A DNA stretch of 64,000 nucleotides, taken from NCBI RefSeq assembly GCF_014652375.1, contig NZ_BMYR01000002.1, positions 62,001 to 126,000 on the forward strand, given 5' to 3'. Position numbers and translations under genes: made by a program. This stretch comes from Alishewanella tabrizica. Its GTDB lineage: Bacteria; Pseudomonadota; Gammaproteobacteria; Enterobacterales; Alteromonadaceae. Shown here one piece after another: positions 42,307 to 51,313 of the stretch (position 1 is its first letter; each line of letters starts with the position of its first letter). Below the pieces are notes generated by a model. The model had not been told where the DNA came from, did not search any database, and was given only the letters and a program-made list of their open reading frames with translations.

Positions 42307-42326
42307 AAGAATAGCGGAGTAGTTAG

Positions 42327-42956
42327 GTGGAAATTTACAGCACTGAAGAACAACAAGTTGAAGCCATCAAACGGTTTTGGAACGAATACGGTAAAGCAAT
42401 TTTAGGCGGTGTGGTGATTGGTTTAGCAGCGCTGTATGGCTGGCGGTATTATCAAGCTGAGCAGCGTGCCAGTGCTGAGGCATTATCTGCAAGCTATGCG
42501 CAACTTGTTCAGCAGCAGGGCACAGATGAGCAATGGCTGACGCAGGCACAAAGCTTTATTGCGGCGCAAGGTGGCAATAATTATGCCGTTTTAGCAGCGT
42601 TATTAGCGGCGAAAGAAGCTGTTAATGCAGGTAACTTACCTGAAGCGATTAATCAGTTAACCTTTGCTGAAAAACACAGCAGCGATGCTAGTGTAAAAGC
42701 GATTGCGCAAATTCGCTTAGCTCGGGTACAACGCGAGACAGGTGATTTTGCGGCTGCACTGGCTACGTTGAACCAAAATGTACCTGAGAGCTTTACCGCT
42801 CAGCAAGCCGAATTGAAAGGCGATGTGTTACACGCCAGTGGCGATTTAGTAGCAGCCAAAACGGCCTATCAGCAAGCGTTAGCGAAAGCTGGCCAAAATA
42901 CACAGCTTTTACAAATTAAACTGGATGAGCTGGCGCACATCACAGTGACTAACTAA
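42327..42956 (+). CDS. yfgM: YfgM-like ancillary SecYEG translocon protein
   Basis: Inner-membrane protein with a short cytoplasmic N-terminus (YSTEEQQVEAIKRFW), one membrane helix at about 24-42 and periplasmic TPR-like helices. In E. coli it associates with SecYEG and the chaperone PpiD. 209 residues. GTG start with GGAG nine bases upstream; position between hisS and bamB is conserved. Confidence 0.9.
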   Translation: MEIYSTEEQQVEAIKRFWNEYGKAILGGVVIGLAALYGWRYYQAEQRASAEALSASYAQLVQQQGTDEQWLTQAQSFIAAQGGNNYAVLAALLAAKEAVNAGNLPEAINQLTFAEKHSSDASVKAIAQIRLARVQRETGDFAAALATLNQNVPESFTAQQAELKGDVLHASGDLVAAKTAYQQALAKAGQNTQLLQIKLDELAHITVTN

Positions 42957-42965
42957 GGGGCCAGC

Positions 42966-44153
42966 ATGAATGTATTGTTAAAACATGCAGGTTTAGCGTT
43001 AGCAGCGCTGACATTAGTAGCGTGTTCTAGTAAAGAAAAACTGGTGTTACCCGACGTTGAAAATCAGATCAGCCCTAAAAAGGTTTGGGATGTACAAGTG
43101 GGTAACGGGGTTGCCCATTATGAATCAGGCTTAAAACCGCTGTTATTTAATGACAAAGTATATATGGCGAGCCGTGAAGGCTTAGTGGTTGCCTTAGATC
43201 TTGCTAGTGGTAAGCGGCTGTGGACCTTTGATTTACGTAAAGATGAGACTTTATCAACACTACAGCGTATGCGGCAGCGTTTTTCATCGGACAACGCTCG
43301 GATCGCCGGTGGTATTGCACAAGGTTATGGCAATGTTTACTTCGGTACAGAAAATGGTGATGTTGTTGCGCTTAACGCCGAGACGGGCGAACAAGTATGG
43401 CGTATCCAGGTACCCGGTGAAGTGCTCGTTAGCCCTGCCGTAGGTGATGCGTTTGTTGTGGTAAAACTGGGCACCGGTACCTTAGTGGGTTTAAATCCCG
43501 ATAACGGTGAACAACGTTGGGTATTTGAAAACGAACAGCCACCACTGACTATACGTGGTGTTAGCGAGCCGGTAATCGATAGCGGCGGTGTGATTTATGG
43601 CACCTCAAATGGTCGCGTTGGCGTATTGGTCGTTGATCGTGGTTTCCAAGCGTGGGAAGAAACGATTGCAACCCCGAAAGGTAGTACCGATTTGTCTCGG
43701 TTAGTTGATGTGGATGCCAAACCTATCGTGGTGGCTGGAAATATTTATAGCATTGCCTTTAACGGTGAGCTGTTTGCTATGGATTTGCGCAGTGGTCAGC
43801 AAATTTGGAAACGTGATTACGCCAGTTTCCGCAATATGGCTGTCTCTGGCACGGTGCTGTATTTAGTCGATTCTGTTGGTCGTATCTATGCAGTTGATCG
43901 CCGTAATGGTACTGAGCTATGGAGTCAAACCGGTTTACATAAGCATTTCTTAACCGGCCCAACCGTGTACAAAGACTATTTGGTGGTGGGTGATAACAAA
44001 GGCAATTTGCATTGGTTAAATCGTAGTACCGGCGAATTTGTAGCACGACAAAGCTTTGATGGTTCAGGCTTTTATCGTGAACCCGTTGCGAACAGTGAAT
44101 ATTTAGTGATCACAACGCGTGACGGTGAGCTAACCTTATTACAAACGCCTTAA
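42966..44153 (+). CDS. bamB: outer-membrane assembly lipoprotein BamB
   Basis: Eight-bladed beta-propeller lipoprotein of the BAM complex that inserts outer-membrane proteins. Lipobox LVAC (Cys20) then PQQ-like blades with repeated G(x)YALDxxxGxxxW patterns such as VVALDLASGKRLW and VVALNAETGEQVW. 395 residues, normal. It starts nine bases after yfgM. Confidence 0.95.
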   Translation: MNVLLKHAGLALAALTLVACSSKEKLVLPDVENQISPKKVWDVQVGNGVAHYESGLKPLLFNDKVYMASREGLVVALDLASGKRLWTFDLRKDETLSTLQRMRQRFSSDNARIAGGIAQGYGNVYFGTENGDVVALNAETGEQVWRIQVPGEVLVSPAVGDAFVVVKLGTGTLVGLNPDNGEQRWVFENEQPPLTIRGVSEPVIDSGGVIYGTSNGRVGVLVVDRGFQAWEETIATPKGSTDLSRLVDVDAKPIVVAGNIYSIAFNGELFAMDLRSGQQIWKRDYASFRNMAVSGTVLYLVDSVGRIYAVDRRNGTELWSQTGLHKHFLTGPTVYKDYLVVGDNKGNLHWLNRSTGEFVARQSFDGSGFYREPVANSEYLVITTRDGELTLLQTP

Positions 44154-44178
44154 ACTGCGTATTTAAACATTAAGCAGG

Positions 44179-44209
44179 AAACAGGTCTTAGCGGCCTGTT
44201 TTCTTATTT
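44179..44209 (+). terminator. terminator between bamB and der
   Basis: Stem AAACAGGTC (44179-44187) / GGCCTGTTT (44193-44201) including one G-U pair, loop of five, then a T-rich tract. It probably reduces readthrough into der rather than isolating it. Confidence 0.6.
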
Positions 44210-44225
44210 TAGAGGCTGACAAAAC

Positions 44226-45719
44226 ATGTTACCTGTAGTTGCCCTTGTGGGGCGTGCCAATGTTGGCAAATCCACCTTATTCAACCGTTTAACGCGGACG
44301 CGCGATGCCTTAGTTGCCGACTTTCCGGGGTTAACCCGTGATCGTAAATATGGCTCGGTGAACTTTGAAGGTATGGAGTTTATTGTGGTTGATACCGGTG
44401 GTATCGATGGTAATGAACAAGGCATCGAAGTGGAAATGGCGGAGCAATCGCTCAAAGCCATCGACGAAGCCGACGTGGTGTTGTTTATGGTGGACGCCCG
44501 AGCGGGCTCTACCGTGGGCGATCAAGCCATTGCTGAGCATATCCGGCGTGTGCGCAAGCCAGTCTTTTTAGTGGCGAATAAAACGGATGGTTTAGACGCC
44601 GATACCGCTGTAGCCGATTTTTATAGTCTAGGCATTGGCGAAGTGTATCCTATCGCTGCGGCTCATGGTCGTGGCGTATCGTCATTATTGCAGCATGCGT
44701 TATTACCCTTTTTACAAGCCAAGCAAGAGGCCGCGCTGGCGAATGGCGAAGTCCTTCCCGAATTAGATTTAACGTCGGTAAGTGAAGAGGAAGCGGATGC
44801 TGAAGCGGCACGTTTGCGCTCAGAACACATTAAGCTCGCCATTGTTGGCCGGCCTAATGTCGGTAAGTCAACGCTAACTAACCGTATTTTAGGTGAAGAG
44901 CGGGTGGTGGTGTTTGATATGCCAGGTACCACACGCGATTCAGTTTATATCCCGATGAAACGCAATGAGCGTGATTACACCTTGATTGATACCGCAGGGG
45001 TGCGTCGTCGCGGTAAAATTGATGATATGGTCGAAAAGTTTTCGGTCGTAAAAACGCTGCAAGCCATTGAAGATGCCAACGTGGTCATTTTGGTGGTCGA
45101 TGCGCGCCAAGGTATTTCTGATCAAGATTTAAGTATATTAGGTTTTGTGCTTAATGCGGGGCGTTCACTGGTGTTAGCCGTCAACAAATGGGATGGCCTG
45201 AACGATAGCGTAAAAGATGAAATTAAACGCGAGTTGGATCGCCGTTTAGGTTTTATTGATTTTGCCCGCTTGCACTTTATCTCGGCCTTACATGGCTCTG
45301 GTGTAGGTAATTTATTTGAATCAGTTGAAGAGGCTTTCGATTCTGCCACCAAACGCGTCAGTACATCATTGCTAACACGTATTATGAAAATGGCACAAGA
45401 AGATCACCAGCCGCCAATGGTGTCTGGGCGTAGGGTTAAATTAAAGTACGCCCATGCGGGCGGCTATAATCCACCTATCGTGGTGATACATGGTAATCAG
45501 GTCAAAGATTTACCCGATTCCTATAAACGTTATTTAATGAATTATTATCGTAAAGCGTTGCAAATGATGGGGACGCCGATTCGTATTGAATTTAGAGAAG
45601 GGGAAAACCCCTTTACCCCAACCAAAAAGAATACCGAAACGGCGTTACAAAAGTATAAACGTGAGCGCCTGTTACTGGCTCGGCAAAAAATGGCCAATAA
45701 AACCAAAAGTAAGGACTAA
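44226..45719 (+). CDS. der: ribosome assembly GTPase Der (EngA)
   Basis: Essential GTPase in 50S subunit maturation. Two tandem G domains: [14 protein letters not shown] at residues about 8-21 and [14 protein letters not shown] at about 209-222, with NKTD and NKWD as G4 motifs; a C-terminal KH-like domain and Lys-rich tail follow. 497 residues, normal. The next gene begins three bases after the stop. Confidence 0.96.
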   Translation: MLPVVALVGRANVGKSTLFNRLTRTRDALVADFPGLTRDRKYGSVNFEGMEFIVVDTGGIDGNEQGIEVEMAEQSLKAIDEADVVLFMVDARAGSTVGDQAIAEHIRRVRKPVFLVANKTDGLDADTAVADFYSLGIGEVYPIAAAHGRGVSSLLQHALLPFLQAKQEAALANGEVLPELDLTSVSEEEADAEAARLRSEHIKLAIVGRPNVGKSTLTNRILGEERVVVFDMPGTTRDSVYIPMKRNERDYTLIDTAGVRRRGKIDDMVEKFSVVKTLQAIEDANVVILVVDARQGISDQDLSILGFVLNAGRSLVLAVNKWDGLNDSVKDEIKRELDRRLGFIDFARLHFISALHGSGVGNLFESVEEAFDSATKRVSTSLLTRIMKMAQEDHQPPMVSGRRVKLKYAHAGGYNPPIVVIHGNQVKDLPDSYKRYLMNYYRKALQMMGTPIRIEFREGENPFTPTKKNTETALQKYKRERLLLARQKMANKTKSKD

Positions 45720-45722
45720 CTG

Positions 45723-47978
45723 ATGAATTTCCGTTTTCCCGTCATTGTTATTGACGAAGATTTTCGCTCAGAGAATATTTCAGGCTCAGGTATTCGTGAT
45801 CTGGCAGAAGCTATTGGCAGCCATGGTTTTGAAGTTATTGGCTATACCAGCTATGTCGATTTAACGGCTTTTGCGCAGCAGGCAAGCCGGGCATCCTGCT
45901 TTATTTTATCTATTGATGATGAAGAATTTGGCGGTGGCACTGATGCTGAAGTAAACAGCGCCTTATTAGAGCTACGTGCTTTTGTAAAAGAAGTGCGTAA
46001 GCGCAATGCCGATATTCCTATTTTCTTATACGGGGAAACCCGCACTAGCCGCCATATCCCGAACGATATTCTGCGTGAGCTGCACGGCTTTATTCATATG
46101 TTTGAAGATACGCCAGAGTTTGTGGCGCGGCATATTATCCGCGAAGCCCGTAAATATTTAGATGCTTTAGCGCCGCCGTTTTTTAATGCGCTAATGGATT
46201 ACGCACAAGATAGCTCATACTCTTGGCATTGCCCGGGGCACTCTGGCGGCGTTGCCTTCTTAAAGAGTCCGGTTGGCCAAATGTTTCACCAGTTTTTTGG
46301 TGAGAATATGCTGCGCGCCGATGTGTGTAACTCGGTTGATGAATTAGGCCAGTTGCTGGATCACACCGGGCCGGTTGCAGAAAGTGAAGCCAATGCGGCG
46401 CGGATCTTTAATGCGGATCACCTGTTCTTTGTGACTAACGGTACCTCGACGTCAAATAAGATGGTGTGGCACTCGGTAGTCGCGCCAGGTGATATCGTGG
46501 TCGTCGATCGTAACTGCCATAAATCGATTTTGCACTCGATTATTATGACCGGCGCGATTCCGGTGTTTTTAATGCCGACCCGCAACCATTACGGCATTAT
46601 CGGCCCGATCCCGAAAAGTGAGTTTTCCCCCGAAGCGATTGCGAAAAAGATTGAAGCCAATCCGTTTGCTCGCAATGCGAAAAACAAGAAACCACGTATT
46701 TTAACCATTACGCAAAGTACTTATGACGGTATTTTGTATAACGTGGAAGAAATTAAGCAAGAGCTCGGCTCTACCATTGATACGCTGCATTTTGATGAAG
46801 CCTGGTTGCCGCATGCTAGCTTCCATGAGTTTTATCATAATATGCATGCTATTGGTAAAGATCGGCCGCGTTCAGAAGATACCTTGGTGTTTGCAACCCA
46901 GTCGACGCATAAGCTGTTAGCGGGTTTATCACAGGCCTCGCAAATTTTGGTACAAAATGCCGAGAAACGCAGCTTAGATACGCACCGTTTTAACGAATCG
47001 TATTTAATGCACAGCTCCACCAGCCCGCAATATGCCATTATTGCCAGCTGTGATGTGGCAGCCGCGATGATGGAGCCGCCAGGCGGCACGGCACTGGTAG
47101 AAGAAAGCTTATTAGAAGCTATCGATTTTCGCCGAGCGATGCGTAAAGTCGACGCCGAATTTGGCGATGATGATTGGTGGTTTAAAGTGTGGGGCCCCGA
47201 TTTACTGCCAGAAGAGGGCATAGGTAAACGCGAGAAATGGGTGCTGCATGCTACCGACAGTTGGCATGGTTTTGGGGAGATTGAATCGGGCTTTAATATG
47301 CTGGATCCGATCAAGGCCACCATTATCACCCCGGGTATGAACCTGCATGGTCAGTTTGATGAAACCGGTATACCGGCCGCTATCGTCAGCAAGTATCTGG
47401 CAGAGCACGGTATTATTATCGAGAAAACCGGCCTCTATTCGTTCTTTATTATGTTTACTATTGGTATTACCAAAGGGCGTTGGAACTCGATGGTAACCGA
47501 GTTACAGCAATTTAAAGACGACTACGATCAAAACCTGCCAATGTGGCGGGTAATGCCAGAATTTGCGGCGAAGAATAAACGCTACGAAAAAGTCGGTCTG
47601 CGCGATCTGTGTCAGCGTATCCATAATATGTATCGCAAGTACGATGTGGCCAAAGTGACCACTGAGATGTACTTATCACATATTGATACTGCCATGACCC
47701 CTGCGGATGCCTGGGCGAAGATGGCACACCGCGAGATTGAGCGCGTATCGATTGATGAAATCGAAGGCCGTGTCACTGCTATGCTGGTAACACCTTACCC
47801 ACCAGGTATTCCACTGATGGTACCGGGCGAGCGCTTTAACAAAACCATTATCAATTACTTGAAATTTACCCGTGATTTTAACGGTGAGTTCCCAGGCTTT
47901 GAAACCGACGTACACGGTTTAGTACGCGAAACGGTTGAGGGTGAAGTGAAGTACTTTATCGATGTAGTCAAAGAGTAA
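45723..47978 (+). CDS. Orn/Lys/Arg decarboxylase, LdcA-like
   Basis: PLP-dependent fold-type I decarboxylase with N-terminal wing domain (residues 1-135), PLP core and C-terminal domain; the PLP lysine is in STHKLLAGLSQAS. At 751 residues and by the motifs SWHCPGHSGGVAF and NGTSTSNKMVWHS it is closest in memory to the lysine decarboxylase LdcA of Pseudomonas; arginine as substrate cannot be excluded. Starting three bases after der with no own terminator before it, it is likely coexpressed with a ribosome-assembly GTPase, an unusual pairing. No antiporter gene is adjacent, so an acid-resistance role is not indicated. Confidence 0.85.
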   Translation: MNFRFPVIVIDEDFRSENISGSGIRDLAEAIGSHGFEVIGYTSYVDLTAFAQQASRASCFILSIDDEEFGGGTDAEVNSALLELRAFVKEVRKRNADIPIFLYGETRTSRHIPNDILRELHGFIHMFEDTPEFVARHIIREARKYLDALAPPFFNALMDYAQDSSYSWHCPGHSGGVAFLKSPVGQMFHQFFGENMLRADVCNSVDELGQLLDHTGPVAESEANAARIFNADHLFFVTNGTSTSNKMVWHSVVAPGDIVVVDRNCHKSILHSIIMTGAIPVFLMPTRNHYGIIGPIPKSEFSPEAIAKKIEANPFARNAKNKKPRILTITQSTYDGILYNVEEIKQELGSTIDTLHFDEAWLPHASFHEFYHNMHAIGKDRPRSEDTLVFATQSTHKLLAGLSQASQILVQNAEKRSLDTHRFNESYLMHSSTSPQYAIIASCDVAAAMMEPPGGTALVEESLLEAIDFRRAMRKVDAEFGDDDWWFKVWGPDLLPEEGIGKREKWVLHATDSWHGFGEIESGFNMLDPIKATIITPGMNLHGQFDETGIPAAIVSKYLAEHGIIIEKTGLYSFFIMFTIGITKGRWNSMVTELQQFKDDYDQNLPMWRVMPEFAAKNKRYEKVGLRDLCQRIHNMYRKYDVAKVTTEMYLSHIDTAMTPADAWAKMAHREIERVSIDEIEGRVTAMLVTPYPPGIPLMVPGERFNKTIINYLKFTRDFNGEFPGFETDVHGLVRETVEGEVKYFIDVVKE

Positions 47979-47983
47979 AAATC

Positions 47984-48059
47984 TAGGCGAACGGTTGCAT
48001 CTGGCAACCGTTCGCCTATGCTGCATGGAAGCAAAACGGCAACAGGGTTTTTCTGTTGC
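47984..48059 (+). other. two hairpins after the decarboxylase gene
   Basis: A perfect 15-base stem, TAGGCGAACGGTTGC (47984-47998) with its complement at 48004-48018 and an ATCTG loop, followed by a 7-base stem GCAACAG (48039-48045) / CTGTTGC (48053-48059). No T-run follows the first, so it may be a rho-type or processing structure. They fill the gap before the DUF2157 gene. Confidence 0.6.
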
Positions 48060-48080
48060 TAACAAGGAGTGGTGAATACC

Positions 48081-49178
48081 TTGCCTAATCTCTCTGCATT
48101 AAGTAAAACACAAGCTCAGGCTCGCGTTAACCAAATACGTGCTTTTCAAGCCGAACAACAGCTGTTATCTGAGCAAGGCATTCTCAAGCTGGATGATAAT
48201 ACCAGCCAACACCTTCGACAATATCATCATAACCTTTTACACCAATTACAGCAGAGTCAAGATATTGATCTAAACGATCAAGCCAGTCATTTATCTTTGG
48301 GAATGCAAATCGTCTCTTTTTTAGGGGCGTTGGCGCTGGCGGCCAGTTTGTTCTTTTTGTTTTATCAATATTGGGGTTACTTTGATACGCCGTTGCAATT
48401 GGGGATATTAATCAGCGCGCCGTTACTGAGCTTAGGGCTAGTAAGTTGGCTATATCGCATTGATCATACAGGGTATTACGCTAAGTTAGCCGCGCTGGTG
48501 TCGTTTGCGGCTTGGGTGCTGAATATTGTGATGCTGGGCAGTATTTTTAATTTACCGGTATCGCCGAATGCCTTTGCTGTCTTTGCGCTCTATGCTTTTC
48601 TGTTGGCCTATGCGCTCAACGTCCGTTTGTTATTAGCCGCTGGCATGCTTTGCAGTTATCTTTTTATTGGCGCCCGCTTTGGCAGCTGGATGGGCAGTTA
48701 CTGGGTGTCGACCGGCGAATATCCGGAACATTTTCTGTTAACCAGCCTGTTGTTCTTTTTGTTACCTCTTAAATTTACGCAACAGCGCTACGATGGTTTT
48801 GCTGCCATCTATCAGATCCTCGCGGCGGTAGTGTTCTTTATCGCGATACTGATCCTGGCGAACTGGGGTAGTGTTAGTTATTTACCCTGGTCAGATGGCG
48901 TCATTGAAGGGTTGTATCAGGTGCTGGGTTTTGTCTGCAGCGCCTTGCTGGTGCTGTACGGTATTCGGCAACAGGCCGCAAAGTTAATGCTCACTGGTAA
49001 TGTATTCTTTGCGTTGTTCCTGTATACCAAGTTTTTTGACTGGTGGTGGGACGGGTTACCGAAGTACCTGTTCTTTTTCTTATTGGGACTGACCGCCATT
49101 CTGGCACTGTTAATCTTTAACCGGTTACGGCTGGTGGTACAAACCGCATCCAAGCCAGATGAGGTGGCCAATGTCTAA
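48081..49178 (+). CDS. DUF2157 multi-spanning membrane protein
   Basis: About 365 residues: a soluble N-terminus rich in Gln and Leu (about 70 residues) and roughly ten membrane helices, the layout of the DUF2157 family. Function unknown. AAGGAG at 48064-48069 fits best with the TTG at 48081 (11-base spacing); GTG codons at 48069 and 48072 lie on or too close to it. The end overlaps the next gene by eight bases. Confidence 0.78.
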   Translation: MPNLSALSKTQAQARVNQIRAFQAEQQLLSEQGILKLDDNTSQHLRQYHHNLLHQLQQSQDIDLNDQASHLSLGMQIVSFLGALALAASLFFLFYQYWGYFDTPLQLGILISAPLLSLGLVSWLYRIDHTGYYAKLAALVSFAAWVLNIVMLGSIFNLPVSPNAFAVFALYAFLLAYALNVRLLLAAGMLCSYLFIGARFGSWMGSYWVSTGEYPEHFLLTSLLFFLLPLKFTQQRYDGFAAIYQILAAVVFFIAILILANWGSVSYLPWSDGVIEGLYQVLGFVCSALLVLYGIRQQAAKLMLTGNVFFALFLYTKFFDWWWDGLPKYLFFFLLGLTAILALLIFNRLRLVVQTASKPDEVANV

Positions 49179-50067
49179 GCCTGGGGCAAAAAAGCGGCTA
49201 TTGTTAGCGGTGATCACCGTACTAGGCGCCAACGCCTTTATCCTTGGCAACGTGTGGCTAAATCGCAGTGTGGTTATTGCTGAGCTGACGCTGAGTGAGC
49301 GGGAGCTTAGTTTGCCATACCACTGGGGTAGGGTGAAAGACGATTCATCATTACGCCTTAATCTAGCCTGGACCACGCCTTGGTTTACGCCAAACGAGGA
49401 CAAATGGCACTATTTATATCGGCAGCAACAACGTATCCTAACGTTGCAGCCGCCGCAGTTTGCCAGTTTTCGTTTCGGCAGCTGTACGGAAGGCTATCAG
49501 CGACAACAGCGCTCTGGTTGGGTGTTGTTGGAGTTTAATGGCCAGAGTTATCAGGACTACCTGAAACAAGCAGAACAATATTATTCTGCGTTACAGCAAC
49601 GGCTGGCAGCAGAAGCCGTTGCTGAGTTAAATGCCGGCTTGGTACAGGACCGGCTGCGGGAAGCGACCAAGCGTCGGCAAGAACAACTGGAACATGCTGA
49701 AGAGCAATGGCGTGTAGCCCGCGAGGAGGTAACCCGGCTGTTTGTGATTGATGCCGCCGCTGATCGCAACTTATTACAACAAACACTGGCAAATCATAGC
49801 GGGCCTAAGGCTAGTCAATTATTAATAGTGCCAGCAGATATCCAGCTTAGCTATACCTGGTGTCAGAACGATAAAGCAGCAAAACAGCCCGAGGTGCTGG
49901 TAAACCGCTTGGCGGTGGAGTCGTTATATGTGGCCAAGCCGTATGCGCAACGCTTACCAATAGATACCGATCGTCAACAAAAAATTCGCTTTCAGGCTCA
50001 GGTGCGCTATGGCCGTTTTGCAGAGCCTTGGCTAAGTGCGCTGACGCTCTCAGGTACAGAACCTTAA
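49171..50067 (+). CDS. DUF4824 family membrane-anchored protein
   Basis: Residues about 10-30 form a membrane anchor, followed by ELTLSERELSLPYHWGRV, the start pattern I associate with DUF4824, a long Gln/Glu/Ala-rich coiled coil (about 135-195) and a beta-rich tail. These genes commonly follow DUF2157 genes; the pair probably forms a membrane complex of unknown function. The ATG at 49171 follows GAGGTGG inside the previous gene. Overlaps the convergent ChaC-like gene by four bases. Confidence 0.68.
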   Translation: MSKPGAKKRLLLAVITVLGANAFILGNVWLNRSVVIAELTLSERELSLPYHWGRVKDDSSLRLNLAWTTPWFTPNEDKWHYLYRQQQRILTLQPPQFASFRFGSCTEGYQRQQRSGWVLLEFNGQSYQDYLKQAEQYYSALQQRLAAEAVAELNAGLVQDRLREATKRRQEQLEHAEEQWRVAREEVTRLFVIDAAADRNLLQQTLANHSGPKASQLLIVPADIQLSYTWCQNDKAAKQPEVLVNRLAVESLYVAKPYAQRLPIDTDRQQKIRFQAQVRYGRFAEPWLSALTLSGTEP

Positions 50068-50672
50068 GCCGTTGCTTGCTGTTGTAAGTCTAACAGCACC
50101 TGCTCCAGTTTAAACACATGCTCATCCTGTTCGTTGAGTTGGCGCAGTGCCTGCGCCAGTTTTAGCAAATACTCGCTATTGGGGCCGCTGGGGCCACGGC
50201 TTTCGGCGATTTGCTTGGCAATCACGACTTCTGGTGCCGGCCCCAAATAAGCGGCATTATCCGGGTTAGCAATATACACCACGCCTTGCGTCGTCGCTGA
50301 GCTATCGGCTGTGGAGTCGGGAGTTGCGTTATTCAGCCAGTGTAATTCGGTAAAAAAGCGCAGATAGCCATTTTTCTCCCGTTGATCTAAATGAGCAAAG
50401 GTATCGGGTGTTACCTGATACGCCATACCAACACAGCGCTTACCGGCTGCCTCCACCAGGGTAACAACCCGGCCCGGCGCCTCTGGCGTACCGCGGTGAT
50501 CGTGCGAACCTTGCCAAAAGCGCCGCTGCCACCCAGTAATATATGCAGGCTTGGCCTGTAAATAGGGAAAATCAACCTTATAAATCAGCGAGCCATAACC
50601 AAATAACCAAACTGACTCCAAATGATCCAGCGGTTGGCGCTGTTGGTTTAACGCCATAGTATCGTAAGACAT
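50064..50672 (-). CDS. ChaC-like gamma-glutamylcyclotransferase
   Basis: The glutathione-specific family releases 5-oxoproline from glutathione. Seen: VWLFGYGSLIYK near residue 21, the substrate-binding YGSL loop, RRFWQGSHDHRGTPEAPGR, which is the characteristic ChaC stretch, and REKNGY. The catalytic glutamate should be in the EKNGY segment. 202 residues, normal. Alone on its strand with CreA upstream. Confidence 0.85.
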   Translation of the reverse strand: MSYDTMALNQQRQPLDHLESVWLFGYGSLIYKVDFPYLQAKPAYITGWQRRFWQGSHDHRGTPEAPGRVVTLVEAAGKRCVGMAYQVTPDTFAHLDQREKNGYLRFFTELHWLNNATPDSTADSSATTQGVVYIANPDNAAYLGPAPEVVIAKQIAESRGPSGPNSEYLLKLAQALRQLNEQDEHVFKLEQVLLDLQQQATA

Positions 50673-50719
50673 CAGGCTCCCGATCTTATTAATATTGCAA
50701 CCTTGAATGAGTAAAGCAC

Positions 50720-51181
50720 TTATTCCGGCTGTTTACTGATATACGCATCTGTTCCCCATAGCGGCACGGTTGACAGGCTATGTTTAAAGCTACCCGAGGT
50801 TTCTTTGGTCGAATAGGCTAAGTACATCAGCGTTTGGTTTTCGGCGTCAAAGATACGGCGAATTTTCATGGTCTTAAAAAAGATGCTTTTTGATTTGGTA
50901 AAAAGCACCTCACCATTTTTGCTTTTATCGATTTGTGCAATCATGGCGGCCGTGATCGGACCCGTTTGACGACAAGCGAGGGAGCTGTCAGACGGATCAG
51001 ACAGGTTAAGATTGGCTTCAATACTGGAAACATGGCAGGTAATACCGGTGATCACAGGATCGGTAAAGGCATCAAGCTTAATATCTTTAGTGGTAAACAA
51101 ACCGAGCGAGACATCGCCCACTTCATTTTTATTACAGCCAACCAGTAATAATCCTAATAAGACAGTGCAGACTACGCGCAT
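50720..51181 (-). CDS. creA: CreA family protein, predicted lipoprotein
   Basis: A 153-residue exported protein. Signal ends in LLVGC (Cys16), so it looks lipid-anchored, unlike E. coli CreA which has a cleavable signal. DPVITGITCHVS, SLACRQTGPI and LMYLAYSTKE match conserved CreA stretches. Function of the family is unknown. Not next to creBCD here. Confidence 0.82.
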   Translation of the reverse strand: MRVVCTVLLGLLLVGCNKNEVGDVSLGLFTTKDIKLDAFTDPVITGITCHVSSIEANLNLSDPSDSSLACRQTGPITAAMIAQIDKSKNGEVLFTKSKSIFFKTMKIRRIFDAENQTLMYLAYSTKETSGSFKHSLSTVPLWGTDAYISKQPE

Positions 51182-51313
51182 AATGAAGGTTCCTTATTGA
51201 TGAATGTGTATTCTGGTTTATTCGGACAAGCCTTAAGGTTTCACAGGGTTTTTCGATTTACGAGAAGGTCATACTATGCAGTGTAGTCTTTACTGGTGGT
51301 TTTTAAAACACGC

